Shown one piece after another: positions 7,719-17,008 of a stretch of 64,000 nt of DNA. The DNA lies in contig NZ_JAMPYG010000017.1 in NCBI RefSeq assembly GCF_023700745.1, positions 1 through 64,000 on the forward strand, read 5' to 3'. Position 1 is the stretch's first letter, and each line of letters begins with the position of its first letter. The notes below the pieces were generated by a model, which was given only the letters and a program-made list of their open reading frames with translations, did no database searches and was not told the DNA's origin. The position numbers and the translations under genes were made by a program. This stretch comes from Rhodoferax sp. Its GTDB lineage: Bacteria; Pseudomonadota; Gammaproteobacteria; Burkholderiales; Burkholderiaceae_C.

Positions 7719-8288
7719 ATGCGGTCGGCCCGGCTGCTCATGCTGTCGTCTGTGTTGCTGACGCCAGCATGGGCTGGCGAACCGGAGCTGCTACGGCTGA
7801 TGGGGCAGGCGCAGCAGTTCATTGTTCAGACGGCCGCTGGCCCTGTCACCATCACCCGCAGCAAGACAGCCTGCGCCTATCCGAAAGGGGTTTTGCAGCC
7901 GCTGGTGCCCTTGCCCGGAGTCACCCCAGTGACCGAAATTGAGGTGCTGCATGCGCTCAACAATCCTTCGGTCATGGTGATTGATATGCGTGACGAAGAC
8001 GAACCGCTGAAAGCCACCATTCCCAACACATTTCACATTCCGTACAACGAGATTGAGGACCGGCTGGACCAACTGGGGTGCGGACGTCGCGCAGACAAGT
8101 CGTGGGACTGTTCTGCTGCCGTCAACATCATCGCGTTTTGTTATGGTCCCATGTGCTTGCAAAGTCCGGCCGGCATCAGAAATCTCGTCCACATGGGTTA
8201 CCCGGTAGAAAAAATCTCCTATTACCGTGGCGGCATGATGGACTGGGAAGCACTGGGTTTGACAACGGTGAAGGGGAGTCGGCCATGA
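7719..8288 (+). CDS. Exported single-domain rhodanese-like protein
   Basis: ATG 7719 gives a 189-residue precursor with a signal peptide (cleavage near AWA-GEPE). Residues about 72-185 form one rhodanese domain (VMVIDMRDE, then an active-site loop CYGPMC with Cys141 and Cys146, then YYRGGMMDWEALG). The CxxxxC loop parallels CAGREC in the upstream rhodanese, so the two may form a relay or a redox-switched pair. The gene starts 4 bp after its neighbour and its stop overlaps the next start, so all three are translationally coupled. Substrate is not known; sulfane sulfur transfer in the periplasm is the most likely activity. Confidence 0.75.
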   Translation: MRSARLLMLSSVLLTPAWAGEPELLRLMGQAQQFIVQTAAGPVTITRSKTACAYPKGVLQPLVPLPGVTPVTEIEVLHALNNPSVMVIDMRDEDEPLKATIPNTFHIPYNEIEDRLDQLGCGRRADKSWDCSAAVNIIAFCYGPMCLQSPAGIRNLVHMGYPVEKISYYRGGMMDWEALGLTTVKGSRP

Positions 8289-8758
8289 AAATAAGTATCA
8301 GATTCGTCTGGATGATAGCTTTTTTCTGGATGGCATTCGCACCGGCCCTGTATGCGGCAGACCAGCCCGACGACCGCGATGCGCTGCGAGGCCTGACATC
8401 TGCCAAGGTGGTGTTCGACGTGCGCGCGCCCGACATCGACAAGCTGGTTTTCAATTTGGGCTTGATCAACGAGACGTATGACGGTCTGGTTGCCCAGGGG
8501 GTCAAACCCAGCATGGTGGTGGCTTTTCGTGGCCCGGGCGTTCATCTGTTGGCCAGTGCAGCACCCGATGCCGAGGCCCATGAACTTTTCAAGGCGCTCA
8601 CAGCCCGGGGCGTGCGATTTGAGGTCTGTTCCGTCGCGATGCGTATTTTCAAGGCTGATCCGGCGCTCCTGATCCCGGGGGTCAAGCTGGTCGGCAATGT
8701 CTTCAATTCAATGATTGGTTACCAGACCAAGGGCTATGCCCTGATTGCCATCAACTGA
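8285..8758 (+). CDS. Exported DsrE-family protein
   Basis: ATG 8285 overlaps the previous stop (ATGA). The 157-residue precursor has a signal peptide (cleavage near LYA-ADQ). The mature part shows the DsrE/DsrF-like pattern: a strand with KVVFDVRAPD, the helix NLGLINETYDGLVAQG, VVAFRGPGVH, then KALTARGVRFEVCSVAM with one Cys in the position where DsrE proteins hold the sulfur-binding Cys. DsrE-like proteins accept and pass persulfide sulfur. Its location directly behind two rhodaneses supports a periplasmic sulfur (or selenium) carrier chain. It ends the cluster; 126 bp without a gene follow before rpe. Confidence 0.7.
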   Translation: MKISIRFVWMIAFFWMAFAPALYAADQPDDRDALRGLTSAKVVFDVRAPDIDKLVFNLGLINETYDGLVAQGVKPSMVVAFRGPGVHLLASAAPDAEAHELFKALTARGVRFEVCSVAMRIFKADPALLIPGVKLVGNVFNSMIGYQTKGYALIAIN

Positions 8759-8884
8759 GGTGCCGCCTGGCGCTTCAAGTTCATGCACGGTGGACGTGCG
8801 CATTTTTCCGTTCAGAAGGGGCGTCAAATTGCGCTGAAACTATATTACTCTCGAGCTTTCCCAAATTTACAGAAAGCCCCTGCC

Positions 8885-9583
8885 ATGAGTTTTGTCCCCA
8901 TCTTGCGTTTGGCCCCCAGCATCTTGTCGGCTGACTTTGCCCGTCTGGGCGAAGAAGTCCGCGCCATCGAAGCGGCCGGTTGCGACCTGGTGCACTTTGA
9001 CGTGATGGACAACCACTACGTGCCCAACCTGACCATCGGGCCACTGGTGTGCGAGGCGATTCGTCCGCATGTGCGCATCCCGATCGACGTGCATTTGATG
9101 GTGGAGCCGGTCGATGCCATCATTCCGCTGTTTGCCAAGGCCGGTGCGAACATCATCACGTTTCACCCCGAAGCCTCCAGGCATGTGGACCGCAGCCTGT
9201 CGATGATTCGCGAGCTGGGTTGCAAGGCCGGCCTGGTACTCAACCCCGCCACACCGGTAGACTGGCTCGACCATGTCATGGACAAGCTCGACATGATTTT
9301 GCTGATGAGCGTCAACCCCGGTTTTGGCGGCCAGAAATTCATTCCTTCCACGCTGTCCAAGTTGCGCCAGGTGCGGGCAAAAATTGACGCCCATGTGGCC
9401 GCTGGCGGTCAGCCGATCTGGCTCGAAGTGGACGGCGGTGTCAAGACCGACAACATTGCCGAGATTGTGGCCGCTGGTGCTGACACCTGCGTGGCTGGCA
9501 GTGCCGTGTTTGGCGCGCCCGATGCCGACGGCGGCTACAAGAACGTGATGCAGGCGTTGCGACAGGCTGCCCATCCGCAATGA
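8885..9583 (+). CDS. rpe: Ribulose-phosphate 3-epimerase
   Basis: The 232-residue TIM-barrel enzyme interconverts ribulose 5-phosphate and xylulose 5-phosphate in the pentose phosphate pathway and, where present, the Calvin cycle. Family marks are all visible: [32 protein letters not shown] (metal His and catalytic Asp), [23 protein letters not shown] and LEVDGGV with the second catalytic Asp. ATG 8885 matches the usual family N-terminus, so an in-frame extension from 8783 was rejected. The stop overlaps the start of gph by four bases, so the two genes form one transcription unit. Confidence 0.97.
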   Translation: MSFVPILRLAPSILSADFARLGEEVRAIEAAGCDLVHFDVMDNHYVPNLTIGPLVCEAIRPHVRIPIDVHLMVEPVDAIIPLFAKAGANIITFHPEASRHVDRSLSMIRELGCKAGLVLNPATPVDWLDHVMDKLDMILLMSVNPGFGGQKFIPSTLSKLRQVRAKIDAHVAAGGQPIWLEVDGGVKTDNIAEIVAAGADTCVAGSAVFGAPDADGGYKNVMQALRQAAHPQ

Positions 9584-10272
9584 TGGAACGCACTTTTGAC
9601 CTGATCCTGTTTGACCTGGATGGCACGCTGGTGGAGACCGCGCCTGAAATCATGGACGCGGTGAATGACACCCTGGACCGGTTCAAGTTGTCGCCGGTGA
9701 CCCAGCAGCAGGTCAATGACTGGATCGGTCACGGCACCCTGGCGTTGCTGGCGCAGGCGCTGGCTGATCGCAGCGGCATGACGATCGAGGTGGCGCGCAG
9801 CAGCGAACTGCTGCGCCAGATGGTGCCGATCTACGATGGTTTTTACCAGCAGCGCTGCGGCACCCGCAGCCATCTCTACCCGCAGGTGCGTGAAACCTTG
9901 CAAGCCTTGCGCGCCCAGGGCGTCAAGCTGGCAGTGGTGACCAACAAGGAAAGTCGCTACACCCAGGTGGTGCTGGCTGTGCACCAGCTCGGCCTCCTGT
10001 TTGACGAAGTGGTCAGTGGCGACACCTTTCCCACCAAAAAACCTGATCCGGTGGGTGTGGTGCATTGCCTGGCGCAATTCGGCATGGCCAGGGGGCGCAC
10101 CCTGTTTGTTGGCGACTCCAGCATCGATGCGGCCACCGCACGCAACGCGGGGGTGACGGTGTGGCTGCTGCCCTATGGCTACAACATGGGTGAGCCGATC
10201 GGGGCCTGTGCGCCCGACCGGGTGATTGCAGACTTTTCATCATTGCTGAATCCCCTTGCTATTCAGGTTTGA
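9580..10272 (+). CDS. gph: Phosphoglycolate phosphatase (HAD superfamily)
   Basis: The 230-residue protein begins [20 protein letters not shown], carrying the HAD nucleophile motif DxDGT. It continues with the motif II/III pattern ([15 protein letters not shown]) and [14 protein letters not shown] for Mg binding. It dephosphorylates 2-phosphoglycolate formed during DNA repair or by RuBisCO. The first ATG (9580) overlaps the rpe stop and a second ATG follows at 9583; either may be used. The rpe-gph pair is common in betaproteobacteria, often upstream of trpE, but here pgk follows after 74 bp. Confidence 0.92.
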   Translation: MMERTFDLILFDLDGTLVETAPEIMDAVNDTLDRFKLSPVTQQQVNDWIGHGTLALLAQALADRSGMTIEVARSSELLRQMVPIYDGFYQQRCGTRSHLYPQVRETLQALRAQGVKLAVVTNKESRYTQVVLAVHQLGLLFDEVVSGDTFPTKKPDPVGVVHCLAQFGMARGRTLFVGDSSIDAATARNAGVTVWLLPYGYNMGEPIGACAPDRVIADFSSLLNPLAIQV

Positions 10273-10346
10273 TAAATAGCCGCCTGAAGCTGATCCGTGA
10301 TTGATTTTGGACTGAAAATAGGCACTCAACAAGGAGTAAAGAAAGC

Positions 10347-11540
10347 ATGAAAGTTTTACGTTTTGCTGATGTGATCGCCAGCGGCTTTGCCAAGGGCAAA
10401 CGGGTGTTTATCCGCGCCGACCTCAATGTGCCGCAGGACGACGCAGGCAACATCACCGAAGACACCCGCATCCGCGCCAGCGTGCCCTGCATCCGGATGG
10501 CGCTCGATGCCGGCGCTGCGGTGATGGTCACCAGCCACCTGGGCCGCCCGACCGAAGGAGCCTTCAAACCTGAAGACTCTTTGGCGCCGGTGGCCAAACG
10601 CCTGGGCGAACTGTTGGGCCGCGAGGTGCCCCTGGTGGCCAACTGGGTCGACGGCGTGGCGGTGCAACCCGGTCAGCTCGTGCTGCTGGAAAACTGCCGG
10701 GTCAATGTCGGTGAAAAGAAAAATGCGCCCGAGCTGGCCAAAAAGCTGGCTGCCCTGTGTGATGTGTTTGTGCACGACGCCTTTGGCACCGCGCACCGCG
10801 CTGAAGGCACCACCTACGGCATTGCCCAGTTCGCCCCCATCGCCTGCGCCGGCCCCTTGCTGGCCGCCGAGATTGACGCCATCAACCTGGCCCTGGCCAA
10901 CCCCAAACGCCCGCTGGTGGCCATTGTGGCCGGCTCCAAGGTGTCGAGCAAGCTGACCATTTTGCAGGCGCTGGCCAAAAACGTGGACCAGCTCATTGTG
11001 GGTGGTGGCATTGCCAACACCTTCATGCTGGCCTCGGGCCTGAGCATCGGCAAGAGTCTGGCCGAACCGAGTCTGGTGGGCGATGCCAAGGCCGTGATCG
11101 ACGCCATGAAGGCACGTGGCGCCGAAGTGCCCATTCCCACCGACGTGGTGACCGCCAAAACCTTTGCCGCCGATGCCGTGGCCACCGTCAAGCCAGCCAC
11201 CGAAGTCGCCGACGATGACCTGATTCTGGACATTGGCCCGGTCACGGCCGCCAAGCTGGCGCAGCAACTCAAGGCGGCCGGCAGCATCGTCTGGAACGGC
11301 CCGGTGGGGGTGTTCGAATTTGCCGCCTTCGAGAACGGTACCAAGGTCATTGCGCACGCCATTGCCGAGTCCCCGGCTTTCAGCATTGCCGGCGGCGGCG
11401 ACACGCTGGCGGCCATTGCCAAGTACGGCATAGAGAAAGACGTGGGCTACATCAGCACCGGCGGCGGCGCATTCCTTGAGGTGCTGGAAGGCAAGACCCT
11501 GCCGGCCTTCGAGATCCTGCAAAAGCGCGCCGCGGGCTAA
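10347..11540 (+). CDS. pgk: Phosphoglycerate kinase
   Basis: The 397-residue glycolytic enzyme converts 1,3-bisphosphoglycerate and ADP to 3-phosphoglycerate and ATP. Visible family marks are [13 protein letters not shown] near the N-terminus, [34 protein letters not shown] for nucleotide binding, and the C-terminal GGGDTLAA plus STGGGAFLE. Length equals that of typical bacterial Pgk. AAGGAGTAAAG lies upstream of ATG 10347. It is probably its own unit after gph, and the next gene is convergent. The usual downstream pyk gene is absent here. Confidence 0.98.
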   Translation: MKVLRFADVIASGFAKGKRVFIRADLNVPQDDAGNITEDTRIRASVPCIRMALDAGAAVMVTSHLGRPTEGAFKPEDSLAPVAKRLGELLGREVPLVANWVDGVAVQPGQLVLLENCRVNVGEKKNAPELAKKLAALCDVFVHDAFGTAHRAEGTTYGIAQFAPIACAGPLLAAEIDAINLALANPKRPLVAIVAGSKVSSKLTILQALAKNVDQLIVGGGIANTFMLASGLSIGKSLAEPSLVGDAKAVIDAMKARGAEVPIPTDVVTAKTFAADAVATVKPATEVADDDLILDIGPVTAAKLAQQLKAAGSIVWNGPVGVFEFAAFENGTKVIAHAIAESPAFSIAGGGDTLAAIAKYGIEKDVGYISTGGGAFLEVLEGKTLPAFEILQKRAAG

Positions 11541-11600
11541 GTTGGCGCAAGCGGCCGCTGGTGCGTTTTGGGTGCTGGTTCCCCCGGGCCGTGCGCGTTT

Positions 11601-12035
11601 TCAGCGGGCACTGCCAAAGCGCACCGAGAACGCCGTCATGCGTGCGCGGTTCTTGCCAAAATCGTAGCGCCCCAATAAGGATTGCGAGCGGAAATTGATC
11701 TGGCCGGACTCGGCGTCCAGCACAAAATCGACCTGGTCCCGAAAGCCCAATGGCGTGGTGAAAATCACCTCCAGCCAAAGCGGGCTGCTGCGCACGATGG
11801 TTGCCTCAGGATGACTGGCCAGGGTGGTGCGCAGCAAGGCCATGCCTTGGGCCGCACTGCCGGCATAACGCAGCGCAGGCAGGCCGCTGCCTTCCAGCGA
11901 ATTCACGCAGTTGCTGCTGCGCGGGCAGCGCAGGTCGGCGGGGTGTGCCTCAGGTCCAAGCCTGATTTCTGGACCGGCCTCCTGCACCGAACAAGCGGCA
12001 AGCAGGAGTGCGAGCAGCAGCATGCGGGTGCTCAT
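11601..12035 (-). CDS. DUF1499 family lipoprotein
   Basis: With the start at 12035 the protein has 144 residues and begins MSTRMLLLALLLAACSVQEA, a lipoprotein signal with lipobox LLAAC. The mature part contains CPRSSNCVNS, PLWLEVIFTTPLGFRDQVDFVLD and RSQSLLGRYDFGKNRARM, the order of conserved blocks seen in DUF1499 proteins, whose function is unknown. Earlier in-frame starts at 12074 and 12089 would lengthen the n-region; no ribosome site decides. It is convergent with pgk and divergent from the binding-protein gene at 12248. Confidence 0.7.
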   Translation of the reverse strand: MSTRMLLLALLLAACSVQEAGPEIRLGPEAHPADLRCPRSSNCVNSLEGSGLPALRYAGSAAQGMALLRTTLASHPEATIVRSSPLWLEVIFTTPLGFRDQVDFVLDAESGQINFRSQSLLGRYDFGKNRARMTAFSVRFGSAR

Positions 12036-12218
12036 CAGGCGTGCGCTGGGGCTCAAGATGGCAGGGTGGTTCATGCGTGGGCTTGTCATGTGTTTGCCGT
12101 ATTTTGCGTCAGGCGCGTGTCCATTGCGCCAGCGTGGGTAGCCCAGTTCGCCATTGATGCGATGGCGGCGCGCTAAAGGTGGCCACTGAATTTCGAACTG
12201 CCGAGCCATGTTGACTTC

Positions 12219-12224
12219 TATAAT
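12219..12224 (+). promoter_or_regulatory. Possible -10 element for the binding-protein/GGDEF-EAL unit
   Basis: A perfect TATAAT lies 23 bases before the GTG start at 12248, which would give a short leader. No good -35 is found 16-18 bases upstream. A TTGACT at 12211-12216 is too close to act as its partner. Confidence 0.3.
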
Positions 12225-12247
12225 TCCACAATACTTCAAAGGTTTAT

Positions 12248-13381
12248 GTGAATCCCAAGCTTTTCTCGGGTAGTAAACATGTTGGTGCGTTGCTTCTAAG
12301 CTTGGTCATTTCGAGTCTTTTGGCCGCCTGCCATACGCGTGAACCCATCCGTCTGGGTTTTATAGGCGGGCTTTCCGGGCGCGTTGCTGATCTTGGCATC
12401 GGTGGGCGCGATGGTGCCCTGCTGGCCGTTGAGTTGCGCAACACATCGGGCGGCGTTGGCGGCCGGCAGCTTGAGTTGATCGCCGAAGACGACCAGCAGG
12501 CGACTGACATCGCCAGGCAGGCGGTGGCGCGGCTGATTGACAACAAAGTAACGGCCATCATCGGGCCGATGACCAGTGCCATGGCGGTCGCCACGGTGCC
12601 ATTGGCCAACACGGCCCAATTGTTGATGCTCAGTCCTACGGTTACCACCACTGATTTGGCTGGTATGGATGATTACTTCTTGCGGGTCATCAATTCGACC
12701 ACCAACTATGCAAGCAAAAGTGCCAATTACCATTTTGCTGAGCAGGGCAGTCGTCGTATCTCCGTGACTTACGACTTGCGCAACCAGGCCTATGCTGAAA
12801 GTTGGCTGAACGATTACCGCAAGGAATTTGAAGCTGCAGGGGGTGCCCTCGTGGCGGTTGTGCCATTCAGTTCCAGCGATGACTCCAACTTTTCAGCGCT
12901 GGCGCAGCGGCTGCTTCAGCCGCGCCCTGACGGTGTGCTGATTTTGGCCAACTCGGTTGATACCGCCATGCTGGCCCAACAAGTGCGCAAGCGGGATGCC
13001 GTGGTCCACATCAATGCCAGTGAGTGGAGCGCCACCGAGCGCCTGATCGAACTCGGTGGCAAGGCTGTCGAAGGGATTGTGATCGCCCAGTTCATTGATC
13101 GTGAAAGCCAGCAAGCTTCCTATATGGCTTTCAAAAAAGCGTATCTGGCGCGTTTCAAGCGTGAGCCTGGCTTTGCGGGATTGCTCGCCTTTGATGCCAC
13201 CAACGTGGTGCTCGACGGGCTGGCAGCCCAAACTTCTGGTCAAACGCTCAAGCAAGCGATTTTGGCGCGCCGGGAGTTCGCCGGTGCCCAGTCACGGATA
13301 AGCTTTGACGCCTACGGCGATGCGGTACGCGACACTTATCTGACGACCGTTCGTCATGGTGCTTTTGTGCGGTTGCAATAG
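12248..13381 (+). CDS. Periplasmic type-1 binding lipoprotein (Leu/Ile/Val-binding family)
   Basis: The 377-residue protein starts at GTG 12248 and has a lipoprotein signal ending LLAACHTRE, so it is probably membrane-tethered. The mature part has the two-lobed amino-acid-binding fold: IRLGFIGGLSGRVADLGIGGRDGALLAVE, ELIAEDDQQ, VTAIIGPMTSAM, then a second lobe from about residue 150. No ABC permease or ATPase gene is near. Instead, a large Cache-GGDEF-EAL receptor starts 30 bp downstream in the same direction. It may therefore act as a ligand-binding partner for signalling rather than uptake. The ligand is not known; amino acids and related small organic anions are typical of the family. Confidence 0.8.
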   Translation: MNPKLFSGSKHVGALLLSLVISSLLAACHTREPIRLGFIGGLSGRVADLGIGGRDGALLAVELRNTSGGVGGRQLELIAEDDQQATDIARQAVARLIDNKVTAIIGPMTSAMAVATVPLANTAQLLMLSPTVTTTDLAGMDDYFLRVINSTTNYASKSANYHFAEQGSRRISVTYDLRNQAYAESWLNDYRKEFEAAGGALVAVVPFSSSDDSNFSALAQRLLQPRPDGVLILANSVDTAMLAQQVRKRDAVVHINASEWSATERLIELGGKAVEGIVIAQFIDRESQQASYMAFKKAYLARFKREPGFAGLLAFDATNVVLDGLAAQTSGQTLKQAILARREFAGAQSRISFDAYGDAVRDTYLTTVRHGAFVRLQ

Positions 13382-13411
13382 CTTGCGCACCTGATCTCAT
13401 CGCATCGATCT

Positions 13412-16400
13412 ATGTCACGTTCCCTGCGATTCTGGCTTTCACTGAGTTTTTCGACCTTCCTGGCCATGGCTATGGCGATGGTGGTTGCGGCCCTGTTGTG
13501 GGTGCTGCTGCCACGCCTGAATGCCGAGGTCGAGGCCAGAAATCGGTCCCTTGGTGACACGGTGGCAGGTCAGGTTGAGAACTTTCTGGCTAATGCGCAG
13601 AGCGCATTTGAAAGCCTGGCACAGGACATGACCGGGCGTTCTGTGCTGGCAATGGATCGAATGCACCTGATGCTGGATACGGTCGTCAATGCCGACCAAC
13701 ATCTTGAAGCCAGCTATCTGCTTGATGAAACGGGTCGCGTTGTGGAAGTTGGTTTGCCCCAAAAGCGTCGCGGGCAGCGAGGGAATCTGGTGGGCACCGA
13801 TTTTTCTGGCTACGCTTTTGTCCAGTTGGCTCAACAAACCGGACATCAGGTTTGGTCTGATACCTATTTGTCGCAGCGTGGCCGGATTGTGGTGGGGTTG
13901 GCCGTGCCGTTGACCTTGACTGACGAACGAGGAAAGGTCTTGCCGAGTGTGTTGGTTGGGGAGTTCGGCCTGGAGGAAATATCGGACCATATACGCCGCA
14001 TCGGACAAACTGGGGATGTGTTGCCGATCATTGTTGATCGAAGCGGTCAGATTGTGGGTCACCCGGATGCCAGCCGCAGCTTGCGTCAGGAAAATATCAG
14101 CCACCTGCCCTTGCTGCAAGGGTCAAGCCTGACGACATCGCAGACGGCGCGGTTCCGGCTTGGCGGGATCGACTATATCGGGAGTACGACCCCGATCCCG
14201 GGTCAGGGCTGGACGGTGCTGGTGGCGCAACCGGTCGAAACTGCATTTGCAACGGTTCGCTCGACCCTGCTGGCCTTGGCGACTGCCAGTGCGCTGGCGT
14301 TAGTGCTGGCCCTGGCCTCGGCGTTTTGGATGAGCCGGCGCATGACACGCAGGGTGGCTGATTTCGGCCGCCAGATGCAGGCGATTGCAGATGGGGATTA
14401 CCGGGCCACCATTGCGCCTTCGGCGACCGACGAGATCGAGACGCTGGCCGAAAACTTGCGCCGGATGGCGGATGCGGTGCTGCAGCGTGAAGACCGTTTG
14501 CAACTGGCCGCCACCATTTTTGAATCGACGGCCGAAGGCATACTGATCACTGATGCGCAGCGCCGCATCATATCGGCCAACCCGGCGATGGTCAGCATCA
14601 CCGGCTACTCAGTCGATGAACTGGTCGGTCAGAAACCCTCTGTGTTGAGTTCGGCGGTCCATGACGAGGACTTTTATCGCCGCATGTGGGACAGCATCGA
14701 GCGCACAGGTTTCTGGCGCGGTGAAATCTGGAATCGACGCAAGAATGGTGAGGTCTTTCCCGAACTACTGGCGATTACTGCCGTGCGTGATCACCACGGA
14801 GCCATTACCCACTACATTGGCAGTTTTTTTGACATCAGCGAGCGCAAACGCGCCGAAGACGAGCTGGCGTACGGCAAGGCCTTGTTTGAAGCCATCTTCA
14901 GCGGTATTCCGGACGCCATCGTCTATGCCAACGTGAAACGGGAAGTGGTCAACATCAATCCTGCGTTTTCTTCCATCTTCGGATTCAATATCGATGATCT
15001 GGCAGGGAAGCCGACCTCGTTTTTTTACGAGAGCCAGCAAGAATTCGAGCGGCAAGGCAGCTTGCGTTTCAATGCCACGGCCACCGAGCTGGCGCGTCCT
15101 TACATCGTCAGTTACCGCAAGAAAGATGGCGAGATATTTCCGGGGGAGACACTGGGAACATCGATCAGAACTGCCGATGGCACCCTGTTGGGCTACATCG
15201 GTGTCATCCGCGACATCACTGAGCGCAACAGAACCGAAAAGGCATTGAAGGAGAGTGAAGAGCGTTTTCGTACCCTGATTGAATGGTCGCCTGAACCCGT
15301 CGTTGTCGTTTGCAGTGGAGTGGTGCGCTACGTCAATCCCGTGGCCCTGGCGATATTTGGCGCAAAGTCGGACCAGGACCTGATTGGCAAACCGTTTCTG
15401 GAGTTGGTGCACCCGGACTTTCATCAGGTGGTGCTGGATCGAATAAGAAAAATAAGCGAAGACGGCACTGCCGTCCCGATGCTCGAAGAGAAATTTCTTA
15501 GGCTCGACGGCACGCCCATCGACGTGGAGGTGCAAAGTGCCGCCATCGTTTACGGCGGAGAACCAGCGATCCAGGTGGCCATTCGTGACATCACGGTACG
15601 TAAAGCGGCACAGGAGCAGATCCAGCGTCTGGCCTTCTCCGATGCGCTGACGGGGCTGCCCAACCGCCGACTTTTGCTGGACCGGCTGGAACAAGCGCTG
15701 ACCGCCGTCACTCGCCACCAGCGCCAGGCTGCGCTGCTGTTCATTGATGTGGATGACTTCAAAACCATCAACGACACCTTGGGCCATGACCAGGGCGACG
15801 TTTTGCTGCGCCAGATCTCCCAAAGGCTGCTGACCTGCGTGCGCGAAGGTGACACGGTGGCCCGCGTTGGTGGCGATGAATTTGTGGTGCTGCTCAAAGA
15901 CCTGAGTCAAAGCGCACAGGAGGCGGCCACCCAGGCTGAAGCGGTTGCCAAAAAAATCATTGCCGTTCTCAACCGACCCTACCAACTCGGCAGTTCGGCG
16001 CAGCACAGCACCGCCAGCATTGGTGTCGCCCTCTTTGGTGACGGCCAGCGGGAGAGCTCTGACGCGCCTTTGCGACGCGCCGATATGGCCATGTACCAAG
16101 CCAAGCTGGCGGGCCGCAACACCCTACGCTTTTTTGATCCACAGATGCAGGCCGTGGTAACGGCCCGTGCCGAATTGGAGGCGGGCTTGCACGAGGCCCT
16201 GGAAAAAAATCAATTCCTCCTGCTTTACCAGGCCCAGGTTACTCGGCAGGGCCAGATCACCGGCGTGGAAGTGCTGCTGCGCTGGAACGAGCCTCGGCGC
16301 GGCATGGTGCCGCCAGCCGAGTTCATTCATCTGGCTGAAGAAACCGGCATGATCCTGCCGATCGGCCAATGGGTTCTGGCGACCGCGTGCACCCAGTTGG

Positions 16401-16930
16401 CGCGTTGGGCGACCCGGTCCGACATGGCACACCTCACCCTTTCTGTGAATGTCAGCGCACGGCAGTTTCACCAGAACGATTTCGTTGAACAGGTCCTGGC
16501 GACACTGGACCGAAGTGGCGCCAAGGCAAGTCGGCTCAAGCTCGAACTCACAGAAAGCCTGCTGATCCACAACGTCGACGACGTCATCGCCAAGATGAAT
16601 GCACTCAAGGACAGAGGCATCGGTTTCTCGCTTGATGACTTTGGCACCGGCTATTCGTCTTTGTCCTACCTCAAACGTTTGCCGCTGGATCAACTCAAGA
16701 TCGACCAAGGCTTCGTGCACGACATTCTGGTTGACGCCAATGACGCAGCCATTGCCAAAATGGTGGTCGCCCTGGCCGACAGTATGGGCTTGGCCGTCAT
16801 TGCGGAAGGGGTGGAAACCGAAGCGCAGCGCGATTTTCTGGCTGAGCTGGGCTGTCACGCTTATCAGGGCTATCTGTTCAGCCGGCCGCTTCCGTTGCTG
16901 GAATTCGAGGCATTGCTGGCGCGGGCTTGA
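13412..16930 (+). CDS. Cache-HAMP-PAS-PAS-PAS-GGDEF-EAL c-di-GMP signalling protein
   Basis: This 1172-residue inner-membrane receptor is built as follows: a membrane helix at about 8-35, a periplasmic Cache-type sensor to about 285, a second helix at about 287-308, HAMP at about 310-362, then three PAS domains starting near 363, 490 and 615. GGDEF (about 738-905) and EAL (about 920-1165) domains follow. The diguanylate cyclase signature GGDEF is intact at 820-824. The phosphodiesterase domain has EVLLRW at 953, ELTES and DDFGTGYSS at 1075, so EVL replaces EAL, a change seen in active enzymes too. Both activities are possible. It lies 30 bp behind a binding lipoprotein, suggesting periplasmic ligand input. 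Confidence 0.9.
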   Translation: MSRSLRFWLSLSFSTFLAMAMAMVVAALLWVLLPRLNAEVEARNRSLGDTVAGQVENFLANAQSAFESLAQDMTGRSVLAMDRMHLMLDTVVNADQHLEASYLLDETGRVVEVGLPQKRRGQRGNLVGTDFSGYAFVQLAQQTGHQVWSDTYLSQRGRIVVGLAVPLTLTDERGKVLPSVLVGEFGLEEISDHIRRIGQTGDVLPIIVDRSGQIVGHPDASRSLRQENISHLPLLQGSSLTTSQTARFRLGGIDYIGSTTPIPGQGWTVLVAQPVETAFATVRSTLLALATASALALVLALASAFWMSRRMTRRVADFGRQMQAIADGDYRATIAPSATDEIETLAENLRRMADAVLQREDRLQLAATIFESTAEGILITDAQRRIISANPAMVSITGYSVDELVGQKPSVLSSAVHDEDFYRRMWDSIERTGFWRGEIWNRRKNGEVFPELLAITAVRDHHGAITHYIGSFFDISERKRAEDELAYGKALFEAIFSGIPDAIVYANVKREVVNINPAFSSIFGFNIDDLAGKPTSFFYESQQEFERQGSLRFNATATELARPYIVSYRKKDGEIFPGETLGTSIRTADGTLLGYIGVIRDITERNRTEKALKESEERFRTLIEWSPEPVVVVCSGVVRYVNPVALAIFGAKSDQDLIGKPFLELVHPDFHQVVLDRIRKISEDGTAVPMLEEKFLRLDGTPIDVEVQSAAIVYGGEPAIQVAIRDITVRKAAQEQIQRLAFSDALTGLPNRRLLLDRLEQALTAVTRHQRQAALLFIDVDDFKTINDTLGHDQGDVLLRQISQRLLTCVREGDTVARVGGDEFVVLLKDLSQSAQEAATQAEAVAKKIIAVLNRPYQLGSSAQHSTASIGVALFGDGQRESSDAPLRRADMAMYQAKLAGRNTLRFFDPQMQAVVTARAELEAGLHEALEKNQFLLLYQAQVTRQGQITGVEVLLRWNEPRRGMVPPAEFIHLAEETGMILPIGQWVLATACTQLARWATRSDMAHLTLSVNVSARQFHQNDFVEQVLATLDRSGAKASRLKLELTESLLIHNVDDVIAKMNALKDRGIGFSLDDFGTGYSSLSYLKRLPLDQLKIDQGFVHDILVDANDAAIAKMVVALADSMGLAVIAEGVETEAQRDFLAELGCHAYQGYLFSRPLPLLEFEALLARA

Positions 16931-17008
16931 CCACCGTTGCGGAGGCAGGGAGAGCGTCACAAAGGAACGCATGGCCCATGCCAGCATGGGCTGAGGGTTC
17001 GTGGTGGA

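Noticed and set aside
10356..11522. 388-codon minus-strand open frame across pgk
   Set aside because: Exactly antisense to phosphoglycerate kinase; Gly/His-rich with no motif.
16974..16991. GCCCATG / CATGGGC hairpin between convergent genes as a terminator
   Set aside because: The stem is real but no T-run follows on either strand, so intrinsic termination is not supported.
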